9,541 bases of DNA from assembly GCA_021845835.1 (NCBI GenBank), contig JAJZVE010000131.1:1-9541 (forward strand), written 5' to 3'. This document shows positions 6,029 through 9,541 of this stretch, in pieces. A model generated the notes under the pieces. That model was given only the letters and a program-made list of their open reading frames with translations. It did not search any database and had not been told where the DNA came from. The stretch comes from Pseudomonadota bacterium. Lineage in GTDB: Bacteria > Pseudomonadota > Alphaproteobacteria > Acetobacterales > Acetobacteraceae. Numbering within the stretch: position 1 is the first letter of the stretch; each line of letters starts with the position of its first letter. The translations under genes were made by a program, and so were the position numbers.

Positions 6029-7036
6029 ATGCCGCGCCGTCGCCTGTTCGCGCTGCTTGCCGCCGTCGCCGCCCTGCTGATTCCCGCGCTAGGACCGAGC
6101 ACCTATGTCATGGGGATTATCGCGCGCATCGCGCTGTACGCGATGCTCGCACTCGGCCTCAATGTCGTGGTCGGCTTCGCCGGCCTGCTCGATATCGGCT
6201 ATGTCGCCTTCTTCGGCATCGGGTCCTACGTCTATGCCTTCCTGTGCTCGCCGCATTTCGGCCTGCATATGCCGTTCATCGTGGCCGTGTTCGCCGCCGC
6301 GTCGGTGACTGCCGTGTTCGGCGTGCTGATCGGCGCGCCGACGCTGCGGCTGCGCGGAGACTATCTGGCCATCGTGACGCTTGGTTTCGGCGAAATTGTT
6401 TACCTGCTGCTCATCAACCTCGACCGGCCCGTCAACATCACCAACGGCCCCAGCGGCATCGTGACGATCGACCCGCCGAGCATGCTCGGGGTGACGATCA
6501 GTACGAATGCACAATACTACTACCTGTTCCTGTTCTTCCTGGCGCTCGTCCTGCTCGTCTCCACGCGGCTGCGCGGCTCGCGCATCGGCTGGGCCTGGGA
6601 GGCGATTCGCGAGGACGAATTGGCCGCGCAGGCGATGGGGATCAACACCACCGTCTCCAAGTTGCAGGCCTTCGCAACCGGCGCCTGCATCGCCGGGGTC
6701 GCCGGAGCGCTACTGGCGTGCTGGCAGCGTTCGGTGTTTCCGGACAACTTTCTGTTCACGGAGTCGATCAACGTGCTGGCGATGGTGATCCTGGGCGGCA
6801 TGGGCAGCCTGCCGGGCGTGATCCTGGGCGCGGCGGTCATCGTCGCCCTGCCGGAAATCTTCCGACCATTCGCGCTCTATCGGCTGCTGGCGTTCGGATT
6901 GATGCTGATGCTGGTGATGATTTTCCGTCCACAAGGGCTGCTGACCTTCACGCCGCGGCGCAAGCTGCCCGAGGAGCCGCCGGCACCGGGTCCGGCCGAG
7001 ACCGACCCCGTCATCGCCCCTGGCCTGCCGCGCTGA
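6029..7036 (+). CDS. livM: LivM-type ABC transporter permease (system 2)
   Basis: The second inner-membrane permease, 335 residues from the ATG at 6029. A GTG at 6020 would give 338 and a 4-bp GTGA overlap with livH. The ATG is preferred because GAAGG at 6014-6018 is 10 nt away from it but only one from the GTG. Diagnostic stretches, numbered from the GTG, are ALGLNVVVGFAGLLDIGYVAFFGIGSY (about 43-69), LRLRGDYLAIVTLGFGEIV (about 109-127), NITNGPSGI (about 138-146), and the cytoplasmic segment AIREDELAAQAMGIN (about 195-209), with MVIFRPQGLL-like residues near the end. It is shorter than E. coli LivM (about 425) but normal for the many relatives lacking the extra N-terminal part. The tail after about 315 is proline-rich and hydrophilic. 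One base separates its stop from the PLP enzyme gene. Confidence 0.94.
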   Translation: MPRRRLFALLAAVAALLIPALGPSTYVMGIIARIALYAMLALGLNVVVGFAGLLDIGYVAFFGIGSYVYAFLCSPHFGLHMPFIVAVFAAASVTAVFGVLIGAPTLRLRGDYLAIVTLGFGEIVYLLLINLDRPVNITNGPSGIVTIDPPSMLGVTISTNAQYYYLFLFFLALVLLVSTRLRGSRIGWAWEAIREDELAAQAMGINTTVSKLQAFATGACIAGVAGALLACWQRSVFPDNFLFTESINVLAMVILGGMGSLPGVILGAAVIVALPEIFRPFALYRLLAFGLMLMLVMIFRPQGLLTFTPRRKLPEEPPAPGPAETDPVIAPGLPR

Positions 7037-7037
7037 C

Positions 7038-8186
7038 ATGCAGCTGCGATGCGTGGTATGCGCCGCACTCCATCCTGCCGACCTGCGCAGCGCCTGCGCT
7101 TCCTGCGGCGACATCCTCGAAGTGATCGAGCCGGTCGGCACATCGATCGCCGGCGACAGCTATCTGCAATCGGGCATGTGGCGGCACGCGCCTCGGCTCA
7201 GCGTCGGCAACCGCGCCTGCATCATCTCGCTGCGCGAAGGCGAGACACCGTTGCACCGTGCCGGGCGCCTGGCGCGGGCGCTCGGCTTTGCAGGCGAACT
7301 CTGGATCAAGGACGAGACGGTCAACCCGTCCGGGTCGTTCAAGGACCGTCTCATCAGCGCCGCCATCAGCCGCGCCCGCGAACTCGGTGCCCCCGGCGTG
7401 GTCTGCGCGTCGAGCGGCAACGCCGGCGCGTCCACCGCCGCCTATGCCGCGCGGGCGGGCATGCCGGCGGTGATCCTGGTGCCGGCGCGAACCCCTGACG
7501 CCAAGCTCGCGCAGATCCGGGCGCACGGCGCCCGTCTGGAGATGGTCGACGGCCACTACAGCAACGCCTACAAACGAGGCCTGCAACTCGCGGCAAGCGA
7601 GGGCTTTGCCAATCTGACCACAACGTACCTCAATCCGTACGGCGTGGACGCGCTCAGGCTGATCGCCTGGGAAATCGTCGGTCGGCTCGGGCAGACGCCC
7701 ACGCATGTGCTCGTTCCGACCGGCGCCGGCCCGCTGGTAAAAGGCGTCGTGCAAGGCTTCCGCGAGGCGACGCCGGGCAGCGTGCCGCGCGCGGTGGCCG
7801 TGCAGGCCGAGGGCTGCGCGCCGATCGCGGCGGCGTTCCAGGCCGAAGCCACGCGGGTCGCGGCGTGGGGAGAGCCGAGGACGATCGCGTCCGGCATTTC
7901 CGACCCGCTCGTCGGCTACGAGCGAGACGGCACCTACACGCTGCGTCTGGTGCGCGAAACGAACGGCCTCGCGATCGCGGTCAGCGACGCTGCGATCCGC
8001 GCCGCGATGACCCAGCTTGCCCGGTGCGAGGGCATCCTGGCCGAACCGACCGGCGCCAGTTCCGTGGCGGCAGTGCGCGAACTGATGAACCGCAACGAGA
8101 TCGACGGCGAATCGCGGGTCGTCTGCATGGTAACGGGACACGGCTTCAAGGACATGCAGCACTATCAGGCACTGTCGGACGGCTAG
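7038..8186 (+). CDS. PLP-dependent threonine synthase-like enzyme with N-terminal zinc ribbon
   Basis: A 382-residue cytoplasmic enzyme of PLP fold type II (tryptophan synthase beta family), closest in pattern to threonine synthase. An N-terminal zinc ribbon is formed by Cys5, Cys8, Cys20 and Cys23. SLREGETPL (64-72) matches the SLGEGxTPL element. KDETVNPSGSFKDR (91-104) carries the PLP lysine, Lys102. ASSGNAGAS (124-132) is the cofactor/substrate loop, and TGHGFKD (366-372) resembles the threonine synthase TGHGLKD ending. However, the phosphate-binding glycine loop reads PTGAGPLVKG (227-236) instead of the usual GN-G-N form, and NPYGVDALR (199-207) replaces NPYR-EGQKT. These changes suggest a paralogue acting on another amino acid by elimination or replacement rather than housekeeping threonine synthase; this is inference. 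The start codon is one base after the livM stop, so it is the last gene of the transporter operon. Confidence 0.88.
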   Translation: MQLRCVVCAALHPADLRSACASCGDILEVIEPVGTSIAGDSYLQSGMWRHAPRLSVGNRACIISLREGETPLHRAGRLARALGFAGELWIKDETVNPSGSFKDRLISAAISRARELGAPGVVCASSGNAGASTAAYAARAGMPAVILVPARTPDAKLAQIRAHGARLEMVDGHYSNAYKRGLQLAASEGFANLTTTYLNPYGVDALRLIAWEIVGRLGQTPTHVLVPTGAGPLVKGVVQGFREATPGSVPRAVAVQAEGCAPIAAAFQAEATRVAAWGEPRTIASGISDPLVGYERDGTYTLRLVRETNGLAIAVSDAAIRAAMTQLARCEGILAEPTGASSVAAVRELMNRNEIDGESRVVCMVTGHGFKDMQHYQALSDG

Positions 8187-8220
8187 CCGCCGCTGGAACC
8201 TCCGCTTGTGCCGGTGCGGA
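8187..8220. other. 34-bp convergent gap
   Basis: This short spacer lies between the 3' ends of the PLP-enzyme gene and the enoyl-CoA hydratase gene. TCCGC (8201-8205) and GCGGA (8216-8220) could pair across a 10-nt loop, but there is no T run on either strand. I do not call it a terminator. Confidence 0.4.
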
Positions 8221-9009
8221 TCATCTGTGCACGAACCGGGGCGTCTCCTTGGCGAAGAACGCGCGCACGCCCTCGCGGCAGTCCTCGGTGGCGAACGCCT
8301 GGCCGCTCAGGTCGAGCGATTCCCGGATCGCTTCGTCCTCGGTCATGTCGAACGAAACATCGATGGCGCGCTTGCACAGCTGCAACGCGCGATTCGGCCG
8401 CGTCGCCAGCACCGCGGCGATCTCCTGCGCTGCTTTGAGCGCGGTTCCTTCCGGCACCACCCGGTTCACCAGCCCCCAGGCCAGCGCCGTCGCAGCGTCG
8501 ATCGGCTCGCCGAGGAACATCATGTCCTTGGCGCGCCCCTCGCCGATGCGGCGCGTCACGCGGACCGTGCCGCCGCTGCCCGGGAACACGCCGAGCTTGA
8601 TCTCCGGCAGGCACAGCCTGATCTGCGCCTCGGCCACGATCAGGTCGCAGCAGACGGCGAGTTCGAGGCCGCCGCCGAAGGCGAGGCCGGCCAGGGCGGC
8701 GACTGTCGGCTTGGGGAAATCGTCGACTTTGCTGTAGGTGGCGTTCTCGAACACGAGCTTCTTTTCCAGCACCGCGCCGGGCGCCATCATTTCCGGGAAT
8801 TCCTTGATGTCCGACCCGGCGCAGAAGGCGCGGCGCCCGGTGCCCGTCAGCACCAGCACCCTGACCGCGTCATCGGCGGCGAGCGCATCAAGCAGGGCGC
8901 TGAGCTCGCGCGTCATCCGCAGCGTGACCACGTTCATCGGCGGATTGTCGAGCGTGACCGTCGCCACGCCGTCGCGAATCTCGCACCGGACCTGTTGTTC
9001 GCCCATCAT
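8221..9009 (-). CDS. Enoyl-CoA hydratase/isomerase family protein (crotonase)
   Basis: A 262-residue crotonase-fold enzyme, the normal length for enoyl-CoA hydratases, which add water to a 2-enoyl-CoA. Motifs: ATVTLDNPPMNVV (16-28), the oxyanion-hole strand AFCAGSDIKEF (61-71), AALAGLAFGGGLELAVCCD (104-122), and LPEIKLGVFPGSGGT (134-148). Both catalytic glutamates of classical hydratases are present, Glu116 (GGGLEL) and Glu136 (PEI), so hydration rather than only isomerisation is likely. The acyl specificity is unknown. I chose the ATG at 9009 because AAGGAAGGG lies 5 nt upstream (9015-9023) and homology begins there. A longer frame to 9087 would overlap the preceding gene and adds a charged, unrecognisable leader. 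It lies 49 bp after the CoA-transferase on the same strand, so the two are probably co-transcribed. Confidence 0.93.
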   Translation of the reverse strand: MMGEQQVRCEIRDGVATVTLDNPPMNVVTLRMTRELSALLDALAADDAVRVLVLTGTGRRAFCAGSDIKEFPEMMAPGAVLEKKLVFENATYSKVDDFPKPTVAALAGLAFGGGLELAVCCDLIVAEAQIRLCLPEIKLGVFPGSGGTVRVTRRIGEGRAKDMMFLGEPIDAATALAWGLVNRVVPEGTALKAAQEIAAVLATRPNRALQLCKRAIDVSFDMTEDEAIRESLDLSGQAFATEDCREGVRAFFAKETPRFVHR

Positions 9010-9014
9010 CTTGT

Positions 9015-9023
9015 CCCTTCCTT
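9015..9023 (-). promoter_or_regulatory. Ribosome binding site deciding the enoyl-CoA hydratase start
   Basis: The minus strand reads AAGGAAGGG, 5 nt before the ATG at 9009 and 8 nt before a second ATG at 9006. Either start is workable, and both exclude the longer frame reaching 9087. Confidence 0.65.
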
Positions 9024-9058
9024 CGCCGTCGCTCGCCTCACCGCCGTCCCTCCCGCGC

Positions 9059-9541
9059 TCATGATGCCGCCGATGCACGGCCGGCACGGGACAGGAAATC
9101 GGCGCGCAGGCCCATGCGCTGTTCCGTGAACAGGCGGCCGTCCATCGCCCGCAGGTTGTCGGCGATGCGTGGCCGGAATCCGATATGCGCGAGCACCTGC
9201 GTCGTCAGGTCCACGCCCGGAGCGATCTCGGTGAGCACGATGCCGTCGGGCTCCAGCCGGAACACGGCGCGTTCGGTGATGAACAGCACCTCCTGGCCAC
9301 GTTCGCGCGCATAACGGCCGCTGAACGTGAGCTGGCCCACCTGGGGCACCCATTTCCGCACCTCGCCCTCGCGCCGGATGGTCAGCGCGCCGCGGCCGTC
9401 CGGCGCCGCGTCGAGCCCGCCCGTCGTCAGGGTGCCGGAAAAGACGACGCGCCGCGCGCCCTGGCTGATGTTGATGAAGCCGCCGGGTCCGTTGATCGAG
9501 CGATGATAGCGGCTGACATTGACGTTGCCGTCCGCGTCCAC
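9059..9541 (-). CDS. Acyl-CoA:acetate/3-ketoacid CoA-transferase, C-terminal part (5' end outside window)
   Basis: This is the last 160 residues of a class I CoA-transferase of the propionate CoA-transferase/YdiF type, in which both halves are fused in one chain of roughly 520 residues; about the first two thirds lie beyond the right edge. Visible family blocks, numbered from the edge, are DADGNVNVSRY (2-12), GGFINISQGARRVVFSGTLT (20-39), QLTFSGRYARERGQEVLFITERAVF (70-94) and LTEIAPGVDLTTQVL (103-117). Such enzymes move CoA between short carboxylic acids, for example from acetyl-CoA to propionate, lactate or 3-oxoacids. The catalytic glutamate of the family lies upstream of the visible part and cannot be checked. 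The GTG triplet at the very edge is internal and not a start. The enoyl-CoA hydratase gene follows 49 bp downstream. Confidence 0.9.
   Translation of the reverse strand: MDADGNVNVSRYHRSINGPGGFINISQGARRVVFSGTLTTGGLDAAPDGRGALTIRREGEVRKWVPQVGQLTFSGRYARERGQEVLFITERAVFRLEPDGIVLTEIAPGVDLTTQVLAHIGFRPRIADNLRAMDGRLFTEQRMGLRADFLSRAGRASAAS

Noticed and set aside
8201..8220. Stem TCCGC/GCGGA as a bidirectional terminator
   Set aside because: There are only 5 bp with a 10-nt loop and no T run on either strand.
9010..9087. Upstream extension of the enoyl-CoA hydratase to an ATG at 9087
   Set aside because: It would overlap the CoA-transferase 3' end, adds a charged leader without family similarity and ignores the strong ribosome site at 9015-9023.
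1..9541. Mobile elements, tRNA, CRISPR arrays or a hidden defence system
   Set aside because: No transposase or integrase motifs, direct-repeat arrays or tRNA-like folds were seen, and all long recognised frames are transport or metabolic genes.

Overview
The window is dense, GC-rich bacterial DNA. Signal peptides on both binding proteins, frequent GTG starts and the abundance of Liv-type transporters and CoA enzymes suggest a metabolically versatile Gram-negative proteobacterium, probably alpha or beta. No ribosomal RNA or other taxonomic marker is present, so this is inference only. I see no mobile elements, tRNAs, CRISPR arrays or phage genes.

Layout. Positions 1-1988 (minus strand) hold the start of one branched-chain-amino-acid-type (HAAT/Liv) ABC importer: a periplasmic binding protein followed by a LivH-type permease cut by the left edge. 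Positions 1989-2410 are a 422-bp divergent intergenic region with candidate promoters facing both ways and a 16-bp inverted repeat beside the right-hand gene. Positions 2411-8186 (plus strand) are a tightly packed six-gene unit: a second binding protein, LivG-type ATPase, LivF-type ATPase, LivH-type permease, LivM-type permease, and a PLP-dependent enzyme related to threonine synthase. Gaps are 9 bp or less, with an 8-bp overlap between livG and livF. Positions 8221-9541 (minus strand) run convergently: the 3' end of an acyl-CoA:acetate/3-ketoacid CoA-transferase (5' end outside the window), then an enoyl-CoA hydratase.

How the genes may work together. The plus-strand unit encodes a complete importer (binding protein, two permeases, two ATPases) whose last gene is a soluble PLP enzyme of fold type II. 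This suggests that an imported amino acid or derivative is processed by that enzyme. The neighbouring CoA-transferase and crotonase could activate and hydrate a resulting short acid, but they are on the opposite strand and the link is speculative. The two Liv systems are not a recent duplication, because their binding proteins and LivH permeases are clearly different sequences.

The most interesting points are: the threonine-synthase-like enzyme with a non-canonical glycine loop at the end of a transporter operon; substitutions in LivG and LivF that fall in the same composite ATP site; and the regulatory architecture of the shared divergent region. I did not find a clearly unprecedented system. 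The window reads mainly as accessory transport and catabolism.
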